From Arcobacter siniprincipis (GTDB lineage Bacteria > Campylobacterota > Campylobacteria > Campylobacterales > Arcobacteraceae), in NCBI RefSeq assembly GCF_048571125.1, contig NZ_CP182343.1, positions 186,001 through 250,000 of the forward strand: 64,000 bases of DNA, in the 5' to 3' direction. Of the stretch, positions 35,716-48,445 are shown piece after piece (position 1 is the stretch's first letter; the number at the start of each line of letters is the position of its first letter). A program made the position numbers and the translations under genes. A model generated the notes under the pieces. It worked only from the letters and a program-made list of their open reading frames with translations, was not told where the DNA came from and ran no database searches.

Positions 35716-35928
35716 ATGAAAGTAAAAGTACTTAAACCTTGTCATTGTGTAAGAAGATTTAAGTTTGATGAAGAATTTGAATACTATAATAGAGAAGTTG
35801 CTTTAAAAAAAGCAGAAGAAATTATCGAAATAATGAATAAAAAAAGTTGTCAAAGCCATGAATTTTCATTAAATGAAAAGGATGATGGCTTTGAAATATC
35901 TAGTAAAATTAATTATAAATCATGGTAA
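35716..35928 (+). CDS. Small conserved-looking orphan protein downstream of thiC
   Basis: The 70-residue protein (MKVKVLKPCHCVRRFKFDEE at the start) has a C-H-C cluster at residues 9-11 and is otherwise charged. It follows thiC after 9 bases in the same direction, so it is probably co-transcribed. The CHC triplet with a further Cys at about 45 could bind a metal. No family is recognised. Confidence 0.6.
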   Translation: MKVKVLKPCHCVRRFKFDEEFEYYNREVALKKAEEIIEIMNKKSCQSHEFSLNEKDDGFEISSKINYKSW

Positions 35929-36014
35929 AAAAACTATGATTTACAATTAAGATAAAAATTATCCTATTTTATCTATAATGCGAAAAATTGAATAATAAGT
36001 TTAAGGAAATCTTG

Positions 36015-37130
36015 ATGGCAAATATAGCTGATATAAAAAAAGAATTAGAAAAAGTAATTTATCCAGGTTTTACAAAATCAATTGTAGAGTTTGGATTTTT
36101 AAAAAATGTTGAAGTAAATGGTACTGCTGTAAGTGTACTTGTAGAAATAACTTCAAGTGCACAAGAAGTGGAACATGAATTAAGAACTAATATTAAAAAA
36201 GTATTAGAAAATATTGGTGTTACAAATTTAGATTTACAAGTAAAAAAACCAGAAGCTCCTAAGCAAACTAGTAATAGTGTTAGTGGAAAAAATATTGCTC
36301 CACAAATTAAAAACTTTGTAATGGTATCTTCAGGAAAAGGCGGAGTTGGAAAATCAACTACAACTGTTAACTTAGCAGTAGCTGCTGCAATGCAAGGTAA
36401 GAGAGTTGGTATTTTGGATGCTGATATTTATGGACCAAATATTCCACGAATGTTCGGATTACAAGGTAAAGAAGTTGAAGTAATAGGAAATAAAGCAAAA
36501 CCATTCCATGCTTATGGAGTAGATGTTATGTCTATGGGATCACTTATGGAAGAAGGACAAGCTCTTATTTGGAGAGGTGCTATGATTATGAAAGCAATCC
36601 AACAACTTCTAAGAGATATTTTGTGGGAAGAATTAGATATTTTATTTATTGATATGCCTCCAGGAACTGGTGATGCACAATTAACATTAGCTCAAAGCGT
36701 TCCTGTAACATGTGGTGTAAATGTTACAACTCCACAACATGTAGCCCTTGATGATTCAAGAAGAAGTTTAGATATGTTTAAGAAACTTCATATTCCAGTT
36801 GGTGGGATTGTAGAAAATATGAGTGGATTTATTTGTCCTACATGTAGTACAGAGTCTGATATCTTTGGTATGGGTACTTGTGAGGCTTTAGCTAAAGAGT
36901 ATGGAACGACTGTTTTAGGAAATCTTCCAATTGAACCTGCTATTAGAGAAGGTGGAGATAATGGAAAACCAATCGTTTATTTCCATCCTGAATCAATTTC
37001 TGCAAAAAGATATATGAAAGCAACTGAAACATTAATTGAATTTATTGATAATGTAAGCGAAAAAGCTGAAAATGCTTCTATTCAACCAACTACACCTCCT
37101 GGTGTATCTGCTTGTTCAACAGCAAAATAA
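36015..37130 (+). CDS. mrp: Mrp/ApbC-type iron-sulfur cluster carrier ATPase
   Basis: An N-terminal MIP18-like domain (about residues 1-80) precedes a deviant Walker A P-loop (SSGKGGVGKST). DADIYGPNIPRMFG, MPPGTGDAQLTL and a C-terminal CPTCS (CxxC) cluster site follow. It loads or carries Fe-S clusters. The frame could start at a TTG at 35988, but the ATG at 36015 has an AAGGAA ribosome site and gives the usual N-terminus. A 14-base-pair hairpin follows. Confidence 0.94.
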   Translation: MANIADIKKELEKVIYPGFTKSIVEFGFLKNVEVNGTAVSVLVEITSSAQEVEHELRTNIKKVLENIGVTNLDLQVKKPEAPKQTSNSVSGKNIAPQIKNFVMVSSGKGGVGKSTTTVNLAVAAAMQGKRVGILDADIYGPNIPRMFGLQGKEVEVIGNKAKPFHAYGVDVMSMGSLMEEGQALIWRGAMIMKAIQQLLRDILWEELDILFIDMPPGTGDAQLTLAQSVPVTCGVNVTTPQHVALDDSRRSLDMFKKLHIPVGGIVENMSGFICPTCSTESDIFGMGTCEALAKEYGTTVLGNLPIEPAIREGGDNGKPIVYFHPESISAKRYMKATETLIEFIDNVSEKAENASIQPTTPPGVSACSTAK

Positions 37131-37137
37131 TTATTAA

Positions 37138-37168
37138 GAATATTTAGAGTTATTAACTCTAAATATTC
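37138..37168 (+). terminator. Terminator hairpin after mrp
   Basis: GAATATTTAGAGTT and AACTCTAAATATTC form a perfect 14-base-pair stem with a 3-base loop, just past the mrp stop. Confidence 0.7.
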
Positions 37169-37245
37169 CTCTTCAAAACTACTCATTTTATAACATCATA
37201 ATAAAAAATTAATTAACTTATATCAAATGATTATAAATCCTTAGA

Positions 37246-37251
37246 TATAAT
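37246..37251 (+). promoter_or_regulatory. -10 box before the cystathionine-synthase-family pair
   Basis: TATAAT lies 24 bases upstream of the ATG at 37276, with a TTAGG ribosome-site-like sequence between. Confidence 0.55.
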
Positions 37252-37275
37252 AAACAAAAAATTATTAGGCTTATT

Positions 37276-38427
37276 ATGAAAAAACACTTAGAAACAAAAC
37301 TTTCTCATCTACAAGATTTTGCTACAATTCAAGATCCGTACGGTGCTTCACACTTTCCTATATATAATACAGGAACTTTTGATTTAAAAAAACAAGATGG
37401 TGAAAAGATATATGATTATACAAGAAGTGATAATCCTACAAGAGAAGCTTTAGAAAATCTTTTTACAGAAGTAGAAAATGGAGCAGGATGTGTATGTACA
37501 CATACAGGAATTGGTGCAGTATCACTTTTATTTGAAACAGTTTTAAAAGCAAACTCTCAAGTTTTGGTAGAATCTGATTGTTACGGAGGAACTTTTAGAT
37601 TATTAAAAGTTTTTCAAGGCAAATATAATATAAAAGTACATTTTGCTGATTTCTTAAGTGAACCAGAATTGGAAAAAATTCTAAAAAATAATAAAATCGA
37701 TTTAGTGTTATGTGAGTCACCCACAAATCCTGGTCTTAAAATAATTGATATAGGTATGGTATCTGTTTTGGCAAAAAAATATAATGCTCTTTTTGCTCTT
37801 GATAATTCACTCGCAACTTTTATTTCACAACGGCCACTTGATATGGGTGCTGATTTTTCTCTTTTCTCTACTACTAAATATATCTCAGGACATGGAAGTG
37901 TAGTAGCTGGTGCGATTGTTGCAAAAACAAAAGAATTGGCTGATGAACTTCACTATTATGCAAATGCCCATGGAAGAAGTCAAAATCCAATGGATGTATT
38001 TTTAATAAGCTTAGGAATACCAACTCTTAAAATAAGAATGAAAGAACATCAAAAAAACTCTATATTGATAGCTGAATTTTTAGAAAAACAAAGTTTTATA
38101 AAAGCTGTTATGCATCCAGGTTTAAAATCGCACCCTCAACACAAACTAGCAACTTATCAAATGGATTATATTCCAGGAGTTTTTTGTGCAGAGTTTATAA
38201 ATAAAGATTTTGCAGAAAAATTTATTGAAAATACAAAAATCTTTGGTGAAAAATGTTCTTTTGGAAGTCCTGATTCTAGAGTAGAAATTCCTGCAAAAAT
38301 ATCACATGCATCATTTTCAAAAGAGGAACTAGCTGCCATTGGAATAAGTGATGGTACAGTTAGATTCTCTATTGGATTAGAAAATGTTGAAGATTTAATA
38401 GAAGATATTGAGCAAGCCTTAAAATAG
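37276..38427 (+). CDS. Cys/Met metabolism PLP enzyme (cystathionine gamma-synthase/lyase type)
   Basis: The 383-residue fold-type I PLP enzyme has the family landmarks YTRSDNPTREALE, CESPTNPGLKIIDI, ALDNSLATFISQRPL.MGADFSLFSTTKYISGHGSVVAGAI (PLP lysine in TTKY) and the C-terminal RFSIGLENVEDLIEDIEQAL. It makes or breaks cystathionine. Substrate choice among MetB, CGL and sulfhydrylase types is not decided. The next gene starts right after the stop codon. Confidence 0.85.
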   Translation: MKKHLETKLSHLQDFATIQDPYGASHFPIYNTGTFDLKKQDGEKIYDYTRSDNPTREALENLFTEVENGAGCVCTHTGIGAVSLLFETVLKANSQVLVESDCYGGTFRLLKVFQGKYNIKVHFADFLSEPELEKILKNNKIDLVLCESPTNPGLKIIDIGMVSVLAKKYNALFALDNSLATFISQRPLDMGADFSLFSTTKYISGHGSVVAGAIVAKTKELADELHYYANAHGRSQNPMDVFLISLGIPTLKIRMKEHQKNSILIAEFLEKQSFIKAVMHPGLKSHPQHKLATYQMDYIPGVFCAEFINKDFAEKFIENTKIFGEKCSFGSPDSRVEIPAKISHASFSKEELAAIGISDGTVRFSIGLENVEDLIEDIEQALK

Positions 38428-39924
38428 ATGAAGAATAGTTTGTTTAAGCCTATAGATTGTGGTGAAACACTACCACAAAATAATGTTCATGCGGTAAGTG
38501 TAAGTATGCCAAAACTCAAAGATGTTATTGATTATGAAGAGGGTTTTGGCGAAGCGATGGAAAAAATAAAGTCTGGTTATCCCAGATTTACTATGCATCC
38601 ATATTTAAGAATTCTTGCAAAATATATAAAAGAAAAATATAAAATAAGTGATTCTTATGAAGTGGTACTTTTAAGCTCCCAAAAAGCTGTAGATATTTTA
38701 AGTGATAAATATTATATACATAATAAAATAGAGATTACAGAGCCTTTTGGTGTAATTTTAGTAAGAAATGGTACTTGTCAACTCCAAAGAGTTTTGATGT
38801 TTATACAACATGTAGGTTATAATTTATCATCTAGACTTGCAGAAGATTATTTATATAATATTGGATTGATAAATTCAAAACATATAGAAGAAAAAGAAAA
38901 AGAAAAAATTGCTTTTGATTTAGTAGTTTCAACTTTAGCAAAAGCTTATAATCAACCAAAAGAAAATATTACCTTAGCCCCTTCAGGTATGAACGCAATG
39001 TATGGTGTTGTTAAAGGTATAAAAAATATTCAAAGAAGAAATGGAAGAAATATTCTAGTTCAACTTGGTTGGTTGTATTTAGATACTATGAATATAGTAA
39101 AACACTATTATGAACAATCAAAAGTCTTTTGTGATGTAAAAAACTTAGACTTATTGGAAGAGTATTTAAAAGAAAACGGCTTTAAAGTAAGTGCAATAAT
39201 CACAGAAGTTCCTACAAATCCTCTTTTATTATGTGTTGATATGAAAAGATTAAACTCTCTTTGCAAAAAATATAATATTCCTTTGGTTGTTGATTCCACA
39301 TTGGCAACACCATATAATGTAAATTTAAATGATTATGCAGATATATATGTAGAGTCTCTTACAAAATTTGCTTCAGGTAATGCAGATGTTCTAATGGGTG
39401 CAATTATTTTGAATCAAAAATCAAAACTATCTCATATGAATGTTGAGTTTTTTAAACATTGCGATAAAGCATATATAAAAGATATCCAAAGAATGGCTTT
39501 TGAAATAAAAGATTATGAAAGACGAGTTAAAAGAATTAGTTCAAATACAAAAGCTTTAGTTGAATACTTTAAAAAGTGTTCTTATATAGATAAGATATAT
39601 TATTGTTTAAATGATGAAAATGAATTTGAGTATAAACAAATAATGAAAGATGATAATTCATATACAGGACTTATTTCTGTAACTTTTAATAAATCATTTG
39701 AAACTATATATGATAATTTAAATTTTGCAAAGGGACCTAGTCTAGGAACAGAGTTTACTCTTCTTATGCCGTATACATATCTTGCTCACTATGATTATAT
39801 AAAAAGTGAAGAGGGTGAAAAATACTTGGATGAGATTGGATTACCTAAAGATATACTTAGAATTTCTGTTGGTAGTGAAAACATTAATGACATAATAGAA
39901 GAATTCAAAAGATTAGAGGAATAA
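38428..39924 (+). CDS. Long cystathionine gamma-synthase-like PLP enzyme with N-terminal extension
   Basis: At 498 residues it is over 100 longer than its neighbour. The C-terminal 330 residues are a Cys/Met-type PLP domain (APSGMNAMYGVVKG, ITEVPTNPLLLCVDM, VDSTLATPYNVNL, VESLTKFASGNADVLMGA with the PLP lysine, RISVGSEN). The N-terminal 150 residues form a separate domain like that of fungal and plant-type cystathionine gamma-synthases. The ATG directly follows the previous stop with no clear ribosome site, so it depends on coupling. The two genes look like a paralogous working pair. Confidence 0.82.
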   Translation: MKNSLFKPIDCGETLPQNNVHAVSVSMPKLKDVIDYEEGFGEAMEKIKSGYPRFTMHPYLRILAKYIKEKYKISDSYEVVLLSSQKAVDILSDKYYIHNKIEITEPFGVILVRNGTCQLQRVLMFIQHVGYNLSSRLAEDYLYNIGLINSKHIEEKEKEKIAFDLVVSTLAKAYNQPKENITLAPSGMNAMYGVVKGIKNIQRRNGRNILVQLGWLYLDTMNIVKHYYEQSKVFCDVKNLDLLEEYLKENGFKVSAIITEVPTNPLLLCVDMKRLNSLCKKYNIPLVVDSTLATPYNVNLNDYADIYVESLTKFASGNADVLMGAIILNQKSKLSHMNVEFFKHCDKAYIKDIQRMAFEIKDYERRVKRISSNTKALVEYFKKCSYIDKIYYCLNDENEFEYKQIMKDDNSYTGLISVTFNKSFETIYDNLNFAKGPSLGTEFTLLMPYTYLAHYDYIKSEEGEKYLDEIGLPKDILRISVGSENINDIIEEFKRLEE

Positions 39925-39926
39925 TT

Positions 39927-40274
39927 ATGGACATGAACAAAATAAAAGAACTGATTTTAAAATTCTCAAAAGAAAGGGATTGGGATAAAATTCACAATCC
40001 AAAAAATTTAGCAATGGCACTTAGTGTAGAAACAGCAGAACTAGTTGAAATTTTTCAATGGCTAAATGAAGACCAAAGCTTAAATTTAGATAAGGCAAAA
40101 AAAGAGCATTTAGAAGAAGAAATTGCAGATATTGCAGTTTATTTGCTAAGAATTTGTTATTCGCATAATATAGATTTAGAAAAAGCAATTATTTCAAAAA
40201 TGAGTAAAAATGAAATAAAGTATCCCTTATATGATAAAAATGGCGATAAAATCGAATATGGGAAGAAAAATTAG
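39927..40274 (+). CDS. MazG-like nucleotide pyrophosphohydrolase (dCTPase type)
   Basis: The 115-residue helical protein has the RS21-C6/MazG pattern: RDWDKIHNPKNLAMALSVETAELVEIFQW, then EEEIADIAVYLLRIC with the EExxD metal-binding residues. It hydrolyses non-canonical or dCTP-like nucleotides to monophosphates. It starts 2 bases after the preceding gene and ends about 50 bases before the rRNA promoter. Confidence 0.87.
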   Translation: MDMNKIKELILKFSKERDWDKIHNPKNLAMALSVETAELVEIFQWLNEDQSLNLDKAKKEHLEEEIADIAVYLLRICYSHNIDLEKAIISKMSKNEIKYPLYDKNGDKIEYGKKN

Positions 40275-40324
40275 TGCAAAAAATATTTTTTTTCAAAATT
40301 TAAGCTAAATTTAATTCCCAGCAC

Positions 40325-40353
40325 TTGACAAAGGCAAAAAAACCTATTATAAT
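40325..40353 (+). promoter_or_regulatory. rRNA operon promoter
   Basis: TTGACA (40325-40330) and TATAAT (40348-40353) with 17-base spacing form a perfect sigma-70 promoter. It lies about 230 bases upstream of the 16S gene. Consensus -35 boxes are rare in this phylum. Confidence 0.85.
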
Positions 40354-40392
40354 TCCCGTCCAATTTGAGTGACAAACGTCGCAAAGGGTTGA

Positions 40393-40404
40393 TGTTCTTT
40401 AACA
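40393..40404 (+). promoter_or_regulatory. boxA-type antitermination signal in the rRNA leader
   Basis: TGTTCTTTAACA differs in one base from the E. coli boxA core TGCTCTTTAACA. It sits in the leader between promoter and 16S, as expected for Nus-dependent antitermination. The rest of 40275-40581 holds no gene. Confidence 0.7.
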
Positions 40405-40436
40405 AACTACGGTTTTAAGAAGTAAGTAACTTTTAT

Positions 40437-40452
40437 AAACCGAATATGATAT
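40437..40452 (+). repeat. 16S processing stem, upstream arm
   Basis: AAACCGAATATGATAT is the exact reverse complement of 42162-42177 downstream of 16S. The two arms would pair in the precursor to give an RNase III stem. Confidence 0.75.
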
Positions 40453-40581
40453 AAAACAAGAGAATTTATACAATTCTCGTCTATTAAAAAAACAATGAGT
40501 AATGTCAGTAAACAATTGCAATTAATCTTTTTAGGAAGATTAGATAAAAGAGTTAGACACTAGTCATGATTAAACTAAACA

Positions 40582-42098
<1,517 letters not shown>

Positions 42099-42161
42099 CA
42101 GAGTAATGAGATTAGATTCGTTTCTAATCTCAAGAAATAAAATAAAATGGGTAAATATCCA

Positions 42162-42177
42162 ATATCATATTCGGTTT
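42162..42177 (+). repeat. 16S processing stem, downstream arm
   Basis: ATATCATATTCGGTTT pairs exactly with 40437-40452, closing the 16S precursor loop. Confidence 0.75.
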
Positions 42178-42209
42178 GTAAAGGTTATTGAAAATAATAG
42201 GTGAAGAAT

Positions 42210-42286
42210 GGGCCTATAGCTCAGCTGGCTAGAGCGCTCGACTGATAATCGTGAGGTCCCAGGTTCAAGTCCTGGTAGGCCCACCA
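42210..42286 (+). tRNA. tRNA-Ile (anticodon GAT)
   Basis: The 77-base cloverleaf includes an encoded CCA, acceptor arm GGGCCTA/TAGGCCC, anticodon loop CTGATAA and T-loop GTTCAAG. It is the standard spacer tRNA between 16S and 23S. Confidence 0.97.
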
Positions 42287-42308
42287 TGAGAAGAAGATAA
42301 TCTTTGTT

Positions 42309-42384
42309 GGGGAATTAGCTCAGCTGGGAGAGCGCCTGCCTTGCACGCAGGAGGTCAGCGGTTCGATCCCGCTATTCTCCACCA
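42309..42384 (+). tRNA. tRNA-Ala (anticodon TGC)
   Basis: The 76-base cloverleaf includes CCA, acceptor arm GGGGAAT/ATTCTCC, anticodon loop CTTGCAC and T-loop GTTCGAT. It lies 22 bases after tRNA-Ile. The 280 bases from here to 23S hold no gene, only arms of the 23S processing stem. Confidence 0.97.
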
Positions 42385-42488
42385 ACATTAGCACCTAAAC
42401 CAAAGTAGAATAGAAATTAGTAAATTTTAATATTAGTACTTAAGAGAAGTATTAATATTAGGATTTATCCTAAATGTTATTTAAAAAT

Positions 42489-42622
42489 TTAATGTTAAAG
42501 TCTTTAAAATTTTTTCGAATTAGAATAAAGAGATTTATTTTAATACAAAATAGAAAACAATTTAAACACACAATTACTGTTTTATTAAATATTGTATTTA
42601 ATAAGATAGTAGCCAAGGAATA
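42489..42622 (+). repeat. 23S processing stem, upstream arms
   Basis: The 17 bases at 42489-42505 are an exact reverse complement of 45632-45648. The 23 bases at 42600-42622 match the reverse complement of 45581-45604 with a few mismatches. The arms are nested in the right order, so they form one long interrupted stem around the 23S precursor. Confidence 0.75.
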
Positions 42623-42662
42623 ATTATCAAAAAGGTAACTATAGAAATATAGTTATACAAAT

Positions 42663-45575
<2,913 letters not shown>

Positions 45576-45580
45576 TTATA

Positions 45581-45648
45581 TATTTCTTGGTTTACTATCT
45601 TATTAAGTACATACTTAATAAAAGTTGTGTAAAAGACTTTAACATTAA
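45581..45648 (+). repeat. 23S processing stem, downstream arms
   Basis: The segments 45581-45604 and 45632-45648 pair with 42600-42622 and 42489-42505 upstream of 23S. Confidence 0.75.
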
Positions 45649-45668
45649 TATACACTCAAGACAATTGA

Positions 45669-45707
45669 GTTGAGTATTAAGAGCATTCTTTGCTTTTAAT
45701 ACTCAAC
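45669..45707 (+). repeat. Hairpin between 23S and 5S
   Basis: GTTGAGTATTAAGAGC and GCTTTTAATACTCAAC form a 16-base-pair stem (one G-U pair) with a 7-base loop, directly before 5S. It is probably a cleavage site that separates 5S. Confidence 0.7.
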
Positions 45708-45710
45708 TTT

Positions 45711-45828
45711 GTTGGTGATTATTGAGAAGTGGAAATACCCGGCTCCATTCCGAACCCGGAAGTCAAGCACTTCATCGCTGATAATACTGCAGGGTCCCCT
45801 TGTGGAAACGTAAGTCGTCGCCAACTCT
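45711..45828 (+). rRNA. rrf: 5S ribosomal RNA
   Basis: The ends pair (TTGGTGA with CGCCAA). The CCGAACCCGGAAGTCAAGC core and the loop GGGTCCCCTTGTGGAAACGTAAG are typical of 5S. The length is about 118. Confidence 0.93.
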
Positions 45829-45840
45829 TGAGTAATTTTT

Positions 45841-45890
45841 AAGCTTAGTTCTATTTAGACATCGTCTTTTTAGCACTGAGCTTTTTTTTT
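45841..45890 (+). terminator. rRNA operon terminator
   Basis: AAGCTTAGT (45841-45849) and ACTGAGCTT (45875-45883, one G-T pair) form a stem followed by a run of nine T. It is the end of the rRNA operon. The remaining bases up to 46139 are T-rich with no gene that I can support. Confidence 0.8.
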
Positions 45891-46139
45891 GCACCTTTTT
45901 TTATTGTTATTTATTTCTTCTAACAGGATTCTTTGATATTATTTTCTATTACTTTTATCAGAATTTATTTCTTTTATTCTCTTCTCTCCTATTATGCTTT
46001 TTTCTATATATCGTAGTTTGATATTAAATTATTCTATCTTTCTTATTTAGAAGCTCTTATATTTGTTTATAACACTATATTAAGTTGATTTATTTTCTTT
46101 CTTGTTATACAATTAGGATATTTATATAAAGGATACAAA

Positions 46140-46238
46140 ATGTATTTAGATAAAATTGGGATTCTTGTAGGAATTGGGTTAATAATATTTATGGTATTAA
46201 GTTTTGTAGTAAAGTATTTTATACGAAACAAAGAGTAG
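46140..46238 (+). CDS. 32-residue single-span membrane peptide
   Basis: The short frame has an AAAGGA site 6 bases before the ATG and encodes MYLDKIG followed by a hydrophobic stretch of about 18 residues and a basic tail (KYFIRNKE). The charge pattern predicts one membrane helix with the C-terminus in the cytoplasm. A TATACAAT-like promoter box lies about 35 bases upstream. It ends inside a hairpin shared with hisIE. It could be a subunit of a membrane complex; the family is not recognised. Confidence 0.6.
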   Translation: MYLDKIGILVGIGLIIFMVLSFVVKYFIRNKE

Positions 46239-46249
46239 AGACTACTCTT
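46231..46249. terminator. Shared hairpin over the stop codons of the small peptide and hisIE
   Basis: AAGAGTAG (46231-46238) and CTACTCTT (46242-46249) form an 8-base-pair stem with an AGA loop. The TAG stops of both convergent genes lie in its two arms. Plus-strand sequence continues as CTTTTCTTG then a T-run. Confidence 0.65.
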
Positions 46250-46925
46250 CTTTTCTTGAATTTTTTTCGTCAATTCCTGACATACCAAATCTTCTAGCAA
46301 GTTCTTGTTTAATTCTATCAGGAGATATGTTTTTGCTTGCTAATGCAACCATTGTGTGGTAAACTAAATCTGCTGCTTCATAAATCATTTCTTCACTATT
46401 ATCATCTTTAACTGCAAAAGTAAATTCACCTGCTTCTTCAACAATTTTTTTAAGCATAGAGTTTTCTTTGCCATTTAATAGTTTAGATGTATAAGATTTT
46501 TTAGGGTCATCATTTTTTCTATCTTGTATAACATGAAATAAATTATCTAAAATAGAGTATTTATTAGTTGTATTAACTTCTATATCGCTAATAATTTCAT
46601 TTGTTTCTAAATTTGTAAAGAAGCATGATTTTCTACCTGTATGGCAAGCTACACCTTCTTGTATAACTTTTATCAATATTGTATCATTATCACAATCAAG
46701 CATTATTTCTACAATTTTTTGTGTATGACCAGACTCTTCACCTTTTTTCCAAATTCTTTGTTTACTTCTTGAAAAGTAGTGCGCATATCTAGTTGTAAGA
46801 GTTAGAGATAACGCTTCTTTATCCATATAAGCTAACATCAAAACTTCATTTGTTATTGAATCTTGTGTAATAACAGGAATTAAACCATCCATCTTTTTCC
46901 ATGCAATATTTTCTATATTATTCAT
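46242..46925 (-). CDS. hisIE: Bifunctional phosphoribosyl-AMP cyclohydrolase / phosphoribosyl-ATP pyrophosphatase
   Basis: The N-terminal HisI domain has LMLAYMDKEAL, SRSKQRIWKKGEESGHTQ, LDCDNDTILIKV and CHTGRKSCF, with the zinc cysteines. The C-terminal HisE domain from about residue 125 has the helical KIVEEAGEFTFAVKD..EMIYEAADLVYHTMVAL motif. Together they carry out two successive steps of histidine synthesis. The length of 227 is normal for the fused form. Confidence 0.96.
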   Translation of the reverse strand: MNNIENIAWKKMDGLIPVITQDSITNEVLMLAYMDKEALSLTLTTRYAHYFSRSKQRIWKKGEESGHTQKIVEIMLDCDNDTILIKVIQEGVACHTGRKSCFFTNLETNEIISDIEVNTTNKYSILDNLFHVIQDRKNDDPKKSYTSKLLNGKENSMLKKIVEEAGEFTFAVKDDNSEEMIYEAADLVYHTMVALASKNISPDRIKQELARRFGMSGIDEKNSRKEE

Positions 46926-46934
46926 ATTCTTACC

Positions 46935-47240
46935 TTAAAAATTTTTGCCTAAATTAATTTTTACACCATCAATAGATCTTTCTTCTGTATTTACATCAAC
47001 ATTACCATCTATTTTTATTTTATCTTTATTTTTAGGAGTTAAATCAACTTTTTTATTTATTGGTTTAGTCAATAAATCTTCTTTTTTTTGATAATCTTTT
47101 TTAGTTTTTAGTTTTGGCTCTTTACTTGGATTTACTAATTTAAGATTATTTAAATCAATATTATTTTTTGGATCTTTTGCTTTTAATAAAACTATAGAAT
47201 TTAACAGAATAAAGATTGATATAAATATTTTATATAACAT
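46935..47240 (-). CDS. Small lysine-rich exported protein of unknown function
   Basis: A signal-type N-terminus (MLYKIFISIFILLNSIVLLKA) is followed by about 80 residues that are very rich in Lys, Asp, Asn and Pro and look disordered. The end has a short ordered-looking motif (SIDGVKINLGKNF). There is no cysteine. It lies 9 bases upstream of hisIE and 42 bases downstream of the prohibitin-like gene. No family is recognised. Confidence 0.6.
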   Translation of the reverse strand: MLYKIFISIFILLNSIVLLKAKDPKNNIDLNNLKLVNPSKEPKLKTKKDYQKKEDLLTKPINKKVDLTPKNKDKIKIDGNVDVNTEERSIDGVKINLGKNF

Positions 47241-47282
47241 GTGTATTTAAATATAAAGAGTAGAAATCTACTCTTTATAAAA

Positions 47283-48359
47283 TTACTTGTTTATTGCAGA
47301 ATTAATAGCTCTATCTTTAGTATCTACCCAAATATTTGGAGTAGAACCACCAGGAGTTAAGAAAATCTTAGCGTCTTTATTTTCTCTAAGCGCGTCATTA
47401 AATTTCCCTTGAACTTGAATTTGTTGCATTTTAAGTAGATTTGAAGTTAAAGACTCAGCGATAGCTTTATTTGCTGCTGCTTGTGCTTTAGCTTCAATAG
47501 TTACAGCGTCTGCTCTACCTTTTGCTTCAATTCTATTTGCTTCTGCATCTCCAGTTGCTTTTGCTGCTCTTTTCTCAGCTTCTTGTTTAGTTCTTTGAAC
47601 TTCATATTTAACTCTTTCAGATTCTTGATTTGCAATTTGAACTCTTTCAATTTGTTCTTTAATCTTAGGAGGAAGACCAATTTCTCTTAATTGAACTGAT
47701 AAAAGTGAAACAGGTTTACCTTCAAGTTTCTCAATATTCGCTCTAATACCATCTTCGATTTTAACAGCTATTTCATTTCTTTTCGTTGGTAATTCTTCAG
47801 CTGTATATGTTCCAACAACATTTCTAACTATATCTCTAACAACTGGGTTGATAATTTTTTCTTCCCAAGAAAGACCCCAGTTAGCAATTGTAGTTGGAGC
47901 CCCATCAGCAGTAAGTCTATACTGAACAGTTAGTTCAATAGACACAGGTAATCCTCTTGCATCAAGAATATTAATTGCAGGATTTAGTTTAATACCTGAA
48001 TCATAACCACCCATTTGCTCAACACTACTATAGTTAATAAGCCTAACTTTTGTGTCTATTACAATTACTTTTTGGATAACAGGAATATAAAGATGAAAAC
48101 CTGGATTTAAAGGCATACTTTCATATTTACCAGCAGTTACTTTAATACCTACTTGTCCTGATTCAATAATTATAAAGGGTCTAAATACAAATAACATAAT
48201 TACTACAATTATAATTGCATAAATGAAACCTGCTTTTTTCCCAAAGTTTTTAAAGAATTCAGGTGGCTCAAAAGGAGGTTGATAACCTCCCCCATTAGAG
48301 CCCCCACCGCTGTTTTTGTTTTGTTGTCTATTTTTAAAATAATCATTATCTATTGGCAT
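47283..48359 (-). CDS. SPFH/Band 7 (prohibitin-like) membrane protein
   Basis: A Gly/Asn-rich N-terminus leads to one membrane helix (about residues 40-62). The SPFH domain (IIESGQVGIKVTAGKYE, NPGFHLYIPVIQKVIVIDTK, VQYRL) and a coiled-coil of alternating E/A/K residues from about 245 follow. It is like the C. jejuni prohibitin homologue next to ilvE. Such proteins form large membrane rings that organise proteases or lipid domains. The gene lies 106 bases downstream of ilvE with two hairpins between. Confidence 0.88.
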   Translation of the reverse strand: MPIDNDYFKNRQQNKNSGGGSNGGGYQPPFEPPEFFKNFGKKAGFIYAIIIVVIMLFVFRPFIIIESGQVGIKVTAGKYESMPLNPGFHLYIPVIQKVIVIDTKVRLINYSSVEQMGGYDSGIKLNPAINILDARGLPVSIELTVQYRLTADGAPTTIANWGLSWEEKIINPVVRDIVRNVVGTYTAEELPTKRNEIAVKIEDGIRANIEKLEGKPVSLLSVQLREIGLPPKIKEQIERVQIANQESERVKYEVQRTKQEAEKRAAKATGDAEANRIEAKGRADAVTIEAKAQAAANKAIAESLTSNLLKMQQIQVQGKFNDALRENKDAKIFLTPGGSTPNIWVDTKDRAINSAINK

Positions 48360-48406
48360 TAATATCCTTAAATATTTTTAAATTTCTTTGCTCCATTTTA
48401 TGAAAC

Positions 48407-48440
48407 ACAAAAGATAAAACTACTATGTTTTATCTTTTGT
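48407..48440. repeat. Perfect hairpin upstream of the prohibitin-like gene
   Basis: ACAAAAGATAAAAC and GTTTTATCTTTTGT form a perfect 14-base-pair stem with a 6-base loop. It is one of two hairpins in tandem between ilvE and the SPFH gene. Confidence 0.6.
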
Positions 48441-48445
48441 ATTTC

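Noticed and set aside
42385..42662. Possible third tRNA or small gene between tRNA-Ala and 23S
   Set aside because: No cloverleaf or coding frame is visible, only arms of the 23S processing stem in AT-rich sequence.
46242..46300. Alternative minus-strand frame covering 46067-46300
   Set aside because: It overlaps the small peptide gene and the hisIE end and has no sign of selection or a ribosome site.
47481..47690. Cys/Phe/Ser-rich plus-strand frame
   Set aside because: It is antisense to the coiled-coil part of the prohibitin-like gene and mirrors its repeated Ala/Glu/Lys codons.
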